Shown: positions 32,946-41,672, counted from the first letter of the stretch. The stretch: DNA of 64,000 nucleotides from Planotetraspora kaengkrachanensis (GCF_016862895.1 NZ_BONV01000031.1:1-64000); one strand, 5' to 3'. The notes: a model not told the origin generated them from the sequence alone. Numbers and translations: made by a program.

Positions 32946-33875
32946 CTACTGCCAGGTCACCGCGAGTTCGCCCGCCAGGAACTTACGCGCGTTCTTGATC
33001 TGCGCCTGATTGATGATCTTTATGCGGTCCAGCCGAGCCTGATTCTTCGCGATGATCCTCTGCTGGCTGTCGCGGTATGCCGCCTGCCGCGCACCGGAGT
33101 AGTTCGTCTCCATCCTGCACGTCTCGTCCGCACTGGCTGTCGCGATCTCCGCCGGGCTCCCTCGTAACTCGCCGAACTGATCAGTCGCCGCGTCGTAGGA
33201 CCATCTCGGATCTCCGAACGCGGCCACTGGATCCGGGTAGTCGAAGCCCGCATCCTGCATGCATTCGCTCCACACCCGCATGGCCTCACGGATGCGAACG
33301 TCCTTGTACGCGCCATCCGACGCCTCGTCGGCCATCCTGAGAAGGTCCTCTTCCTCGCGCACCCTGCCCGGCTTGCCGCCAAGGAGGTCCAGGGATCCCT
33401 GGTCAAGAAGCGCCTCCGTCATGCCCGAGCATCCGCCGGCAGGTACGGCCTTGCCGTGGAACTTGCGCCTCTTGCCCTCAAGGACGATGAACTGCTCATC
33501 GGTCACGGAATATGTGGTGAAGCTCTGGGTGAGTTGGGCGGGCGGACCTGTGTAGCCGTACTTCTCCACCTGCTGGTCACCCATCCAGTGGAGGTAGTCG
33601 GCGTTCCTGTGCCGCTCGGGCCACTCGGGGGACGGCGGAAGAGCCTTCAATTCCACGCCGAACGTCCGGGTGCAGTCGGCGAGCATCATGAAGCGGGCCT
33701 TTTCGACGATCTTGCGCTCGGCCGGGGACAGATCGTAGGCGTCCAGCGGAAGAGTCAGGTCGGCGACAGTACGCGGAGTCGGAATCGCGCCCGCCGCGAC
33801 ATCCTTCCTGGCCATTCCGCAACTCGTCGCGCCGATGACTACGAGAAGGCCCACCAGCACACGGCACGCATTCAT
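32946..33875 (-). CDS. Predicted lipoprotein
   Basis: About 309 residues. MNACRVLVGLLVVIGATSCG is a lipoprotein signal with lipobox ATSC. The mature part is helical and Cys-containing (CTRTFGVEL, CSGMTEALLDQG, VWSECMQDAGFDYPDP), a pattern common in actinomycete lipoproteins of unknown role. Other start at 33914 is less likely because it would extend the signal N-region. Confidence 0.75.
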   Translation of the reverse strand: MNACRVLVGLLVVIGATSCGMARKDVAAGAIPTPRTVADLTLPLDAYDLSPAERKIVEKARFMMLADCTRTFGVELKALPPSPEWPERHRNADYLHWMGDQQVEKYGYTGPPAQLTQSFTTYSVTDEQFIVLEGKRRKFHGKAVPAGGCSGMTEALLDQGSLDLLGGKPGRVREEEDLLRMADEASDGAYKDVRIREAMRVWSECMQDAGFDYPDPVAAFGDPRWSYDAATDQFGELRGSPAEIATASADETCRMETNYSGARQAAYRDSQQRIIAKNQARLDRIKIINQAQIKNARKFLAGELAVTWQ

Positions 33876-34275
33876 GGTGATCGCGGCGGAACTCCGTCCG
33901 GCAGATAACGGCATTTCGCAGATACTGCCACCTAGTCGCCGACATAGAGCGCAGTTCGATCATGATGTGATCGGAAAGTGCCGGTGCTCGACCGTGCGAT
34001 TAAACGGCTGGACCGTGCTGCGTCGCCTCAGTTTGCGATCGCCGTGACCAGATCACTCTGACCACGCTGAGGAGGAACAGGCCGGTGGAGATGAAGTACT
34101 GCGGAACCTGCCCCCGGAACTCCATTTCACGAACATTCTGGAGTTCCTCCCCGAGGGCCTTTAGCAGGTCCGGCCGCGTCAAAGGCCAAGCCGCTCCCCG
34201 AGCCAATCGACAATCGCGGCCCGACATCGTCTCCCCCGAAAGTGCAGGTCGCATGCGACGCGTAGGCTCTTGATC

Positions 34276-34674
34276 GTGGCTGGTGAGAGTGATCTGCGCA
34301 AACTGCTGACCAATATGCATCCTCAGCTGAATCCGGGCTGTTACGTGTTCACTACCGTCGAGGGCGACGTCCCGCCCGGTGTCACCCCCGTCGTCATGGT
34401 TAGCGAAGATGAGGGCGTCACGCTGGTCGTGCCGCAGCAGGAGGCTGACGCGGCGGGGTTGGCGTATGAGTACGTGGCGGGCTGGATCACGCTGCGGGTT
34501 CACTCGGCGCTTGAGGCGGTCGGTCTGACTGCCGCCGTGGCGCGGGAACTCGCCGATATCGGGCTGAGCTGCAATGTGGTCGCCGGTTTCTATCACGACC
34601 ATCTGTTCGTGCCGTACGAACATGTCGCTGAGGCGGTTGCTGTGCTGGAGAACCTCGCGCGACGATCCGCCTGA
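34276..34674 (+). CDS. ACT-domain protein
   Basis: About 132 residues: LRKLLTNMHPQLNPGCYVFT, MVSEDEGVTLVVPQQEAD, HSALEAVGLTAAVARELADI, GFYHDHLFVPYEHVAEAVAV. These are the two ACT-type halves of a small conserved family. GTG 34276 or TTG 34270 may be the start. Such domains bind amino acids; no partner enzyme is adjacent. Confidence 0.75.
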   Translation: MAGESDLRKLLTNMHPQLNPGCYVFTTVEGDVPPGVTPVVMVSEDEGVTLVVPQQEADAAGLAYEYVAGWITLRVHSALEAVGLTAAVARELADIGLSCNVVAGFYHDHLFVPYEHVAEAVAVLENLARRSA

Positions 34675-34699
34675 GGTGGCGCGCGGTAGTCCACCTTGT

Positions 34700-34798
34700 C
34701 GAACTTCGGCTTGTCCAGCGCCTCCTGGGCGACCTTGCCCAACGCGTCGGCGACGGCCTCGATCGCGCTCCGCGGCGGTGTGCTGGTAGATCAGAGCC
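34700..34798 (-). pseudogene. Tyrosine integrase fragment
   Basis: Minus-strand ALIYQHTAAERDR (nucleophilic Tyr region), then a frameshift and degraded helix; the second frame gives the GQGRPGGAGQAE-like shadow of GKVAQEALDK. It resembles the fragment at 15949. No tRNA relic nearby. Confidence 0.65.
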
Positions 34799-34855
34799 TG
34801 TCCCTGGCCTGGCCGGGTGTGGCGTGTCCAGGGACCCTGCGCGAGGAATCCTGGA

Positions 34856-35248
34856 TCAGGAGGCGTAGGTGGTGACTTTCCACAGATAGCCATCCGGGTC
34901 GCTGAAGTAGCCGAAGTACCCGCCCCACCGGGCGGGAGCCGCCTCCTTGACCACGCTGCCGCCGGCAGCCACCGCCTTGCGCATGATCTCATCCACCGCC
35001 TCCCGTGAGTCGGGGTTGACGTGGAATGAGGCGCCGCGGAAGCCGGATCCCTCCGCGGGGACGCCGGCGTCCTGTGCCGCCGCCTCCCATTCGTAGAGAG
35101 CCAGCCGCGGGGATCCCTCCCCCAGGCTGAACGAGATGAAATGGCGGGTGTCCTTGTCGAGCATGCAGCCCAGGCCTTCGGCGTAGAACTTCTTGGCGCG
35201 GGCCAGGTCCTCGACGCCGAGCATGATGGTGCTCATCTGCAGTGACAC
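34856..35248 (-). CDS. VOC (glyoxalase-like) protein, copy 1 of the ECF41 group
   Basis: 130 residues. MSTIMLGVEDLARAKKFYAE starts the fold; GYFGYFSDPDGYLWKVTTY closes it with the metal-side Glu position replaced by Lys/Val. It is clearly paralogous to 36865-37278. It faces left from a promoter at 35356-35380 that is almost identical to that of the other VOC gene, so both probably answer to the same ECF41 sigma factor. Substrate unknown. Confidence 0.85.
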   Translation of the reverse strand: MSLQMSTIMLGVEDLARAKKFYAEGLGCMLDKDTRHFISFSLGEGSPRLALYEWEAAAQDAGVPAEGSGFRGASFHVNPDSREAVDEIMRKAVAAGGSVVKEAAPARWGGYFGYFSDPDGYLWKVTTYAS

Positions 35249-35269
35249 GGTTCTCTCCTGATGATTTCG

Positions 35270-35383
35270 GTGTATGTGCTGCCTGAATCGGCAGGTGTGA
35301 CGTCCCGGGTGGGTCAGGCGGTCACATCGGCGTGGTTCGGCCGGCCAATTGGTATGACCGGCGAAACGGAGGAATGTGACTGA
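35270..35383. repeat. Inverted repeat, left copy (duplicated divergent promoter)
   Basis: From GTGTATGTGCTGCCTGAA to ACGGAGGAATGTGAC this block matches, inverted, 36724-36840 at roughly 80 percent. It holds two promoters back to back: leftward at 35356-35380 for the VOC gene and a rightward one at 35320-35346 that no longer has a sigma gene behind it. Confidence 0.75.
35356..35380 (-). promoter_or_regulatory. ECF41-type promoter for VOC copy 1
   Basis: Minus-strand GTCACATTCCTCCGT followed after four bases by GCCGGTC. It fits the published ECF41 pattern of a TGTCACA -35 and a CGTC-like -10 (GGTC here). Confidence 0.65.
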
Positions 35384-35433
35384 CGGCCGAGCGGGTGGGG
35401 TGTCCCGGCTGTTCCGCGACGCGTGTGCCGGGA

Positions 35434-35856
35434 CTACCGGCCGCGCTGGGTGAATCGCACCATATTGCCGGAGGGATCGAGGAAGGCACAGTCGCGGACG
35501 CCGTCGGGCTGGTTGATCGGTTCTTGCATCACTTCAGCGCCCGCGGCCTCGATGTGCTCGAAGGCGGCGTCGCAGTTGTCGGTCACGAAGACAAGACGCC
35601 CCAGCAGGCCCTTGGTCATCAGGTCCTCGATCGCCCGCCGGTCAGCCGACGAGACACTCGGGTCCGCGGCGAGGAAGTCGAGGAGGATCTGCACGTCCGG
35701 CTGCGACGGCGGGCCGACGCTCACCCACCGCATCCCCTCGAATTCGACGTCTTCACGTACCTCGAAGCCGAGCACGTCACGGTAAAAGCCGAGCGCCTCG
35801 TCAACGTCGTGTACAGCGAGAGTGCAAGACGAGAGCTTGAGATCAATGCCGGTCAA
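35434..35856 (-). CDS. VOC family protein cotranscribed with ECF41
   Basis: 140 residues: LSSCTLAVHDVDEALGFYRD and GVRDCAFLDPSGNMVRFTQ are the two ends of a bleomycin-resistance/glyoxalase-type fold. Its start overlaps the sigma factor stop by 4 bp, so it is translated from the same message. ECF41 factors are usually paired with a carboxymuconolactone decarboxylase, oxidoreductase or epimerase; a VOC protein is a less usual partner. Confidence 0.85.
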   Translation of the reverse strand: MTGIDLKLSSCTLAVHDVDEALGFYRDVLGFEVREDVEFEGMRWVSVGPPSQPDVQILLDFLAADPSVSSADRRAIEDLMTKGLLGRLVFVTDNCDAAFEHIEAAGAEVMQEPINQPDGVRDCAFLDPSGNMVRFTQRGR

Positions 35857-36725
35857 CGCAGTTCCTCGTCACGGGCGGAAAGAAAGACGATGTCGAGGTC
35901 GCGAAGCCGGTCCGGGTCGGTGTCGATGGTGATGCGGGTGATCTTCCCGTCGCTGATGGCGAACATGAAGACGGCCTTCGGCCGGCCGCGGTGCGACCAG
36001 ACGGCCGCCGGAACACCTTCGACCAGAGCCAGCCGCGCGGCCTGAGCCCGCCCGGCGAAGAAGCCCGCCACCGCATGGCCGCCGCGGACCTCGCCGACCA
36101 CGACGTCCGGATCGAGCAGTTCGAGCAGTGCGGCGAAATCCCCGCCCCGGGCGGCGGCCAGAAAGGCCGCCACGATCTCCCGCTTCGCCGACCGCCCCGC
36201 GTCGGATGCGCCGGCCGCTCCCTGCACCCGCCGCCGGGCGCGGCTGGCCAGTTGCCGGGCCGCCACCGGGGAGCGGTCGATGACGGCGCCGATCTCGCCG
36301 AACGGCACAGCGAAGACGTCGTGCAAGACGAACGCGAGCCGCTCGACGGGAGTCAGCGTGTCCAGCACCACCATCAGCGCGACACCGACCGAATCGGCCA
36401 GCAGCGCCTCATCCTCGGGATCGGCCTGGCCGGTCGGGTGGATGCTCGCATGCGGCGCGGCCGGCTCGGGCGGCAGCGCCCCGGCCGACTCCTCACGCCG
36501 GTTCCTGCGTGCCTCGAGCATGTTGAGGCAGACCCGGGCGACGATCGTGGTCAACCATCCGGCCGGGTTCTCCACCTGGCCGGTGTCAGTGCGGCTGACC
36601 CGCAGCCACGCCTCCTGCACCGCGTCCTCGGCTTCGCCGGGTGAGCCGAGCATCCGGTAAGCCACCGCATGCAAACGGTCCTGGTGCTCGGCGAACCGCT
36701 CGCTTAGCCAGTCCTGCTCGGTCAT
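35853..36725 (-). CDS. ECF41 (SigJ-like) RNA polymerase sigma factor
   Basis: 290 residues. Region 2 (AYRMLGSPGEAEDAVQEAWL, GWLTTIVARVCLNMLEARR), region 4 (LTPVERLAFVLHDVFAVPF, DRSPVAARQLASRARRRV), then a SnoaL-like domain (VAAFLAAARGGDFAALLELL, ISDGKITRITIDTDPDRL), which in ECF41 takes the place of an anti-sigma factor and tunes activity. It drives the VOC gene behind it and, by promoter similarity, both flanking VOC genes and itself. Confidence 0.9.
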   Translation of the reverse strand: MTEQDWLSERFAEHQDRLHAVAYRMLGSPGEAEDAVQEAWLRVSRTDTGQVENPAGWLTTIVARVCLNMLEARRNRREESAGALPPEPAAPHASIHPTGQADPEDEALLADSVGVALMVVLDTLTPVERLAFVLHDVFAVPFGEIGAVIDRSPVAARQLASRARRRVQGAAGASDAGRSAKREIVAAFLAAARGGDFAALLELLDPDVVVGEVRGGHAVAGFFAGRAQAARLALVEGVPAAVWSHRGRPKAVFMFAISDGKITRITIDTDPDRLRDLDIVFLSARDEELR

Positions 36726-36726
36726 T

Positions 36727-36752
36727 TGTCACATTCCTCCGTTTTGCCGGTC
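36727..36752 (+). promoter_or_regulatory. ECF41-type promoter for VOC copy 2
   Basis: TGTCACATTCCTCCG then TTTTGCCGGTC: one base different from the promoter of VOC copy 1 over 25 positions. It lies about 110 bp before the VOC start, the same distance as in copy 1. Confidence 0.65.
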
Positions 36753-36761
36753 ATACCTATT

Positions 36762-36788
36762 GACCGGCAAACCCACGCGAATGTGACC
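36762..36788 (-). promoter_or_regulatory. ECF41 autoregulatory promoter
   Basis: Minus-strand GGTCACATTCGCGTGGG followed by TTTGCCGGTC, about 35 bp before the sigma factor start. Confidence 0.6.
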
Positions 36789-36864
36789 GTCCGGGCCCGG
36801 CCCAGACGTCACGCCAGCCGGTTCAGGCAGCACGTACACCTCAAGCAGTACAAGGAGACACAGC

Positions 36865-37278
36865 ATGAAAGCGCATGTGAGTTCGATCCTCCTCGGCGTC
36901 CGGGACCTGGACCGGGCCAAGCAGTTCTACACAGAAGGGCTCGGCTGGAAGGTCAAGGACGACTACGGCGTCTCGGTGTTCTTCGAATCGGACGGGGGCT
37001 CACTCGTCGGCTTCTACGGCCGCGAAGGCCTGGCCGGCCAGGTGGGCACGAGCCCGGAAGGCAGCGGCTTCAGCGGGATGGCCCTCACCTACGTCGTCCG
37101 TAGTGAAGCGCGGGTCGACGAGATCATCGCAGAGGCCGAGAAGGCCGGCGCCACGATCCTCAAGCCCGCCGGCGCCCTGCCGTGGGGAGGGTACGGCGGC
37201 TCCTTCGCGGACCCGGACGGTTACATCTGGAGTCTCGGCTACAGCGCCCAGGGAACGGACCAGCCCTACGCGGAGTAG
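36865..37278 (+). CDS. VOC (glyoxalase-like) protein, copy 2 of the ECF41 group
   Basis: 137 residues: SSILLGVRDLDRAKQFYTEG and GGYGGSFADPDGYIWSLGY. AAGGAG precedes the ATG. Paralogue of 34856-35248, in mirror-image position relative to the duplicated promoter block. Confidence 0.87.
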   Translation: MKAHVSSILLGVRDLDRAKQFYTEGLGWKVKDDYGVSVFFESDGGSLVGFYGREGLAGQVGTSPEGSGFSGMALTYVVRSEARVDEIIAEAEKAGATILKPAGALPWGGYGGSFADPDGYIWSLGYSAQGTDQPYAE

Positions 37279-37388
37279 TAGGCGTTGAGGAGCGCTTCTG
37301 GCGAGTGTGGGTACGCGGCCACTGACGGGCACACTGGCCGGATTCCTCTGGACGGACGGTCCCTCATCATGACCGACACCGCAGACCA

Positions 37389-37426
37389 GGTTCGGCGTCG
37401 ACGCGAGATCGTGTCGACGCCGAACC
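37389..37426. repeat. Perfect 14-bp inverted repeat
   Basis: GGTTCGGCGTCGAC, 10-nt spacer, GTCGACGCCGAACC, in the 200-bp gap between two convergent genes. No T tract on either side; probably a bidirectional terminator, otherwise a protein site. Confidence 0.5.
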
Positions 37427-37477
37427 ACCGCGTTGTCACCCGAGGCCTTTGCGTCGCTCCAGCCCCTCAACTTCGCG

Positions 37478-38386
37478 TCAACGCCCCCTCTCGGTGGCCG
37501 CCCCGCCGAGGTGCCGCGCTGCGAGTTCGCGTGCCCTGAAGTGGACGCGAGCGATCCCCGTCGGGCTGTTGAACGCGGCGTAGGGCGGCCAGAGGAAGAC
37601 CAGGACGGCGAGTACTTCCGCCACCAGGGCGCGTTCCAGAAGGCTGCGGTCGCCGGGGCGATGGTCCGAGTAGCCATCGATCAGCGCCCGGGGCACGACC
37701 GTGCCTGAAGGGGTTGCGCGCACACTGAGGAAGGCCAGGTCGGAGACGGGCCGGCCGACTCCGGCCGACTGCCAGTCGCAAAAGACCGGCGAGCCCGCGG
37801 CATGCACGATGTTGTCGGTGTGGCAGTCCCCATGGACGAAGACCGGCGGTAGCGCACTGATCTGCTCCCGGAGTTCGGCACGACGGGCGATGAGCTCGGA
37901 AAGCTGGGGAAGCGGGGCCGCCCAGAAGGCGGTGATCTCCGTGAGGTTCGGGGTGGCGAGGGCCTGCAGCAGCGCATCGGGCCGGTTCCAGTCGCCGGCT
38001 GTCGGCAGAGGCATGCTGTGCAGGGCCGCCAGGTGCCTGCCCAGGCTGGTCCACATACCCGGGGTCCATGACGTAGCGTCTTGGGGCCGACCCGCCGCCG
38101 CGAGAAGTACGGCCACGCCCTCCTCGGTGTCCAGAAAGTCGAGGAGGCGCGGGGTGCACACGGGGGCGGTCGGTGCGAGGTACCGGTAGAAGCGCAGTTC
38201 TCGCCGGGCAGCCGCCAGCGCCTGAGCACTCAGCGTGGCCGGAGTCGCCTTGAGGTACGCGGCCTCGCCGTTGATCGTCCGCACGGCATGGACACCGGCG
38301 CCGGATCGGGACTCGACCCGCGCGGCGCATCGCTCGGCGACCACGCGAAATTCTCGTAGCGCCAATTCCACGAGTTCGCTCGGCAC
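37478..38386 (-). CDS. Aminoglycoside phosphotransferase family protein
   Basis: 302 residues. VFVHGDCHTDNIVHAAGSPV is the catalytic loop, FCDWQSAGVGRPVSDLAFL the metal-binding Asp loop. GTG 38386 has AAGGAG 8 nt upstream; further upstream the same frame runs into integrase-remnant sequence, so longer versions are artefacts of fusion. It probably phosphorylates a small hydroxylated compound, not identified. Confidence 0.85.
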   Translation of the reverse strand: MPSELVELALREFRVVAERCAARVESRSGAGVHAVRTINGEAAYLKATPATLSAQALAAARRELRFYRYLAPTAPVCTPRLLDFLDTEEGVAVLLAAAGRPQDATSWTPGMWTSLGRHLAALHSMPLPTAGDWNRPDALLQALATPNLTEITAFWAAPLPQLSELIARRAELREQISALPPVFVHGDCHTDNIVHAAGSPVFCDWQSAGVGRPVSDLAFLSVRATPSGTVVPRALIDGYSDHRPGDRSLLERALVAEVLAVLVFLWPPYAAFNSPTGIARVHFRARELAARHLGGAATERGR

Positions 38387-38389
38387 GAG

Positions 38390-38670
38390 AACAACTCCTT
38401 CTTGAGGCGTTCGTGCGCGACCGCCGGCGTCCGACTTGGGATGCCACTCGATCAGCTCCCCCGTCTTCATCTCAGACACTGGCGGCTCGACCTTGACCGT
38501 GCGCGCTTCCAGATCGAGGTTGTACCGACGCAAGGCCGCCAGTACCCCAACGCAGCCTGCCGAAAGGTGCGAGGAGGATCAGGGCTCGAAATCGAAACGA
38601 GAATTCCCACGAACGGGTGGCATGCGCAAGTACGCGGAGGTCGGCGACTCGTTCCACTCACCGCTTGAGC
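38390..38670 (-). pseudogene. Tyrosine integrase fragment (core block), frameshifted
   Basis: One frame gives FRALILLAPFGRLRWG, equal to the first-catalytic-Arg block at 24120-24545; about two bases are missing near 38545 and the next frame reads LRRYNLDLEARTVKVEPPV and SEMKTGELIEWHPKSDAG. It stops against the phosphotransferase gene. Confidence 0.72.
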
Positions 38671-38816
38671 ACCGCGCCCGCAGCGGAACCCTGCACCTGT
38701 AGCGACCTCCGACGCGGTCCGGCGCCTACCCACGGGGTGCCGACGGATCATCGGGGTAGGCGGCCGGACCTGCAACGGGCTGGGGTGGGGCGGACAGGGA
38801 TCAACTCTCCCGCATG

Positions 38817-39197
38817 TCACATCTCGCGCTCTTCGGGCCTCAGCGGCCAGTCGCGGAGAGGCAAGTGAGCCAATCTCCAGAATACGATGAACGGGAAAAA
38901 GAAAACGCCGTATACCGGGACCAGATAAAAAAGACAGTCCCTGGGCCGATACGACACCTTCCTCAGAACCAGGAACAGGAACAGCATTGGCGAAAATTCA
39001 ACGGAAAGCGTGATCACGTCCCCGAAGCCGAAAGGCTCCCAACGGGTTCGATGATCGATCTGCTTCGCAAGGATAAGCGGCCCAATTACACAACAGATCC
39101 AGAGTATGAACGTAAGAAGAAGGCGAACGGCTTTGTGCCGCCGAACTCTTACCGCCCAGTGCATGTCGACGTTCGGCGAGCCGTGTTCTGTCACCAT
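38817..39197 (-). CDS. Small membrane protein
   Basis: About 126 residues from ATG 39197, with three hydrophobic helices (AVRLLLTFILWICCVIGPLI; MLFLFLVLRKVSY; LFYLVPVYGVFFFPFIVFW) and basic loops. GC content is lower than in neighbours. It begins 16 bp after the stop of 39214-39462, so they form a pair. Function unknown. Confidence 0.6.
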   Translation of the reverse strand: MVTEHGSPNVDMHWAVRVRRHKAVRLLLTFILWICCVIGPLILAKQIDHRTRWEPFGFGDVITLSVEFSPMLFLFLVLRKVSYRPRDCLFYLVPVYGVFFFPFIVFWRLAHLPLRDWPLRPEEREM

Positions 39198-39213
39198 GTT
39201 CAGCTCACGCTTC

Positions 39214-39462
39214 CTAGGTGACTCGACTTCCATCTTCCGATGGCCGCGTCGGCCCCCGGTGCTTCCCGAGTTGTTCGACGAGGAAATCTACGAATTTGCT
39301 CACGAGCAGGAAACCTGACATGACCAACGTGATTACGAGCCAGTAAGACCACGGCATGTTTGCCAGGTAGGGACTGAACGCGATGCCGGCGGCCAACCAT
39401 CCGAACATGACCAACGCGAGACCACGACAGATCCTGGTGAGAAGAGATCTCCAGGGCTGCAT
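39214..39462 (-). CDS. Small membrane protein
   Basis: 82 residues, two hydrophobic helices (LALVMFGWLAAGIAFSPYLA, YWLVITLVMSGFLLVSKFV), charged C-terminus. First in a likely two-gene unit with 38817-39197. No family recognised. Confidence 0.5.
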   Translation of the reverse strand: MQPWRSLLTRICRGLALVMFGWLAAGIAFSPYLANMPWSYWLVITLVMSGFLLVSKFVDFLVEQLGKHRGPTRPSEDGSRVT

Positions 39463-39506
39463 GCCGCACACTCTCCCACAAGCGAAGACCGCAGAGCGCA
39501 GGCCGC

Positions 39507-39548
39507 GTGCCAGATACGTGCAGATTGAACGGCGATCAGCGGGGACGT
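39507..39548 (+). repeat. Left half of an att junction, tRNA part lost
   Basis: GCGTGCCAGATACGTGCAGA then TTGAACGGCGATCAGCGGGG, colinear with 3010-3060, then diverges. Confidence 0.55.
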
Positions 39549-39716
39549 CGGGGCAGCAGTCCCGGGACAGGACGACGTGTGGCCCGGTTCTTGTGGCCCG
39601 TCCAGGCCGCCGCGATCGCTCGTCCTCCGCCATCGGCATGACCGAGCGGTCTTTCCAAGCCGAGTCCGCCGAAAAATGAGAGTCGCATCTCCGGGACCGC
39701 CCGTTACGCTCCGACA

Positions 39717-40706
39717 ATGGATGCGATCTTCCCGCCGAAGCTGAGCGAAGGCGACGTCATACGAGTGGTGGCGCCGGCCAGGTCCCGCGCGATGGTCGCG
39801 GAGCACGACCACGCCCACATCATCGAATCCCGGTTCGCCGACCTCGGCCTGACGTTGTCCTACGGCCGCCATGTCGACGAACGTGACTCCTTCGACTCCT
39901 CCAGCATCGCCTCTCGGGTCGCCGATCTGCACGAGGCCTTCGCGGATTCCTCAGTGGCAGCGATCATGACGGTCATCGGCGGTTACAACTGCAACGAACT
40001 CCTGCCGTTCCTGGACTGGGAGCTGATCCGCGCCAACCCCAAGATTTTGTGCGGATACTCCGACATCACAGCCCTGCAGAACGCCATCCTCGCCCGGACC
40101 GGGCTGGTCACCTTCTCGGGGCCGCACTGGTCGACGTTCGGAATGCGTGATCACTTCGAGCAGACCCTGCAGTGGTTCACCGAGGTCATGTTCGGCTCCG
40201 ATCCGATCGCTCTGACTCCGGCAGACGATTGGAGTGACGATCTCTGGTTCCTCGACCAGGACAAGCGCGACCTGATCCCCAACGAGGGATGGTGGCCGAT
40301 CCGGCCCGGCACCGCCGAAGGAAGAATCGTCGGCGGCAATCTGTGCACCCTGAACCTGCTGCAAGGCACCTCGTACATGCCGTCTCTCGACGGTGCCATC
40401 CTGATCGTCGAGGACGACTCCGAATCACATCCGGCGACCTTCGCCCGAGATCTGACATCGCTGCTTCAACTTCCCGAAGCCGCCGGCATCCGGGCCCTGG
40501 CGATCGGGCGCTTCCAGAAGGCGAGCCACATGACGCGCTCGCTACTGGAACAGATCATCTCCACCCAGCCGTCTCTGACCGGCATCCCGGTGCTCGCCAA
40601 CATCGACGTCGGCCACACCTCCCCCTTGGCCACGTTTCCGATCGGCGGTCAAGCTCAAGTCACTGTCCTCAGCGACGAGGTGAGCCTGACGCTGCGGCGA
40701 CACTGA
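39717..40706 (+). CDS. S66 peptidase (LD-carboxypeptidase/MccF-like)
   Basis: 329 residues. KILCGYSDITALQNAILART carries the catalytic Ser, GAILIVEDDSES the Glu and ANIDVGHTSPLATFP the His of the S66 triad. GGYNCNELLPFLDW is the conserved second block. The closest subgroup, judged by eye, is the MccF-like type that cleaves acyl-sulfamoyl nucleotide or peptide-nucleotide antibiotics; classical members trim peptidoglycan tetrapeptides. Could be a self-protection or resistance gene. Confidence 0.85.
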   Translation: MDAIFPPKLSEGDVIRVVAPARSRAMVAEHDHAHIIESRFADLGLTLSYGRHVDERDSFDSSSIASRVADLHEAFADSSVAAIMTVIGGYNCNELLPFLDWELIRANPKILCGYSDITALQNAILARTGLVTFSGPHWSTFGMRDHFEQTLQWFTEVMFGSDPIALTPADDWSDDLWFLDQDKRDLIPNEGWWPIRPGTAEGRIVGGNLCTLNLLQGTSYMPSLDGAILIVEDDSESHPATFARDLTSLLQLPEAAGIRALAIGRFQKASHMTRSLLEQIISTQPSLTGIPVLANIDVGHTSPLATFPIGGQAQVTVLSDEVSLTLRRH

Positions 40707-40737
40707 CCTCGCCACGGCCAAGCGTCACCGAGCACGG

Positions 40738-40830
40738 ATTCCCCAGCTCCCGCAAAGTCGCACCGGACTGCGAGACGAAGGTGTTCCCCGTGCGCCGCAG
40801 ATCATGGAAGTGCGGCGAGACCATCACTCG
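40738..40830 (-). pseudogene. Tyrosine integrase fragment
   Basis: Minus-strand VSPHFHDLRRTGNTFVSQSG then ATLRELG: the H-x-x-R-H box, with the second His changed to Arg. Short piece near no att relic. Confidence 0.65.
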
Positions 40831-40931
40831 AGTTCAGCTCTAAGACTTCTCAGCGGCGGCACGGGATCACGTGGCTCCCGAACACCGCTGCCATCATCCG
40901 GGACATCCCTGGTCCATACGGTCACAGGCGG

Positions 40932-41582
40932 TCAGTGGGTCGAGGTGGCCACGCGCAGGCCCAAGGCAATGAGAACGGCGCCGCTGACAGCTTCCAGGCG
41001 ACGACGGATCACCGGCCGGCGGAACCAGGCTCCGGCACGGCCCACCGCGGCCGCCAGGGTGAGATAAAGAGCGGTCTCGATCGCCACCTGCGCCAGTGCC
41101 AGCAGAGCGGTGGTGGCGAACAGCGGCCGGTTCGAGGGCACGAACTGCGGATAGAAAGCGATCATGAACACTGCGGCTTTCGGGTTCGCGAGCATCACCA
41201 CGATGCCCTCGCCGAAGGCCGTCCACCAGCCCCGCGTGCTGCGCGCCAGCGCCTCTTCAACGACCTCCGGCGTCACTTCGGCCCCGCGGCTGCGCCAGGC
41301 CGTACGCCAGGCCTTCACCCCGAGATACAGCAGAAACAGCCCACCGATCACGCGGAGGACGACGAAGGCCACCTCCGAGGCGGCGACCAGGGCGGCCAGG
41401 CCGCCTGCGGCGCACAGCGCCCAGACATACAGACCCGCCTCCAGCCCCAGCACCGTGGGCACCGCTCCGGTGAAGCCACGCAGCGCGGCACGACGGAAGA
41501 TCAATGCCATCGCCGGCCCCGGCGAGGCCGAGATCAGCACGACGGCGACCACGAAGGCCGGCAAGGAGGCGACCAGATCCAT
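40932..41582 (-). CDS. LysE family exporter
   Basis: 216 residues with six hydrophobic helices. ISASPGPAMALIFRRAALRG at the start is the LysE/RhtB signature; ANPKAAVFMIAFYPQFV in the middle is the second. Members export amino acids or related compounds. Single gene. Confidence 0.85.
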   Translation of the reverse strand: MDLVASLPAFVVAVVLISASPGPAMALIFRRAALRGFTGAVPTVLGLEAGLYVWALCAAGGLAALVAASEVAFVVLRVIGGLFLLYLGVKAWRTAWRSRGAEVTPEVVEEALARSTRGWWTAFGEGIVVMLANPKAAVFMIAFYPQFVPSNRPLFATTALLALAQVAIETALYLTLAAAVGRAGAWFRRPVIRRRLEAVSGAVLIALGLRVATSTH

Positions 41583-41672
41583 GCTGCGATCATGTCAGCA
41601 CTTTCCGCGAGCTCAACCTGTTCGTACACGGACGTCGAGGACATCGTTTCCCCAGCTCGGACCGCATGATGG

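Larger units (their letters stand above)
36724..36840. repeat. Inverted repeat, right copy (divergent promoter)
   Basis: The functional-looking copy of the block at 35270-35383. Leftward it serves the sigma factor (36762-36788), rightward the VOC gene (36727-36752). Confidence 0.75.

Noticed and set aside
34000-34992. 330-codon minus-strand frame
   Set aside because: It combines an integrase remnant with the antisense of the ACT-domain gene.
39717-40706. A microcin C biosynthetic cluster around the S66 peptidase
   Set aside because: No adenylating enzyme, precursor peptide or exporter of that kind is adjacent; the LysE exporter lies beyond an integrase remnant.
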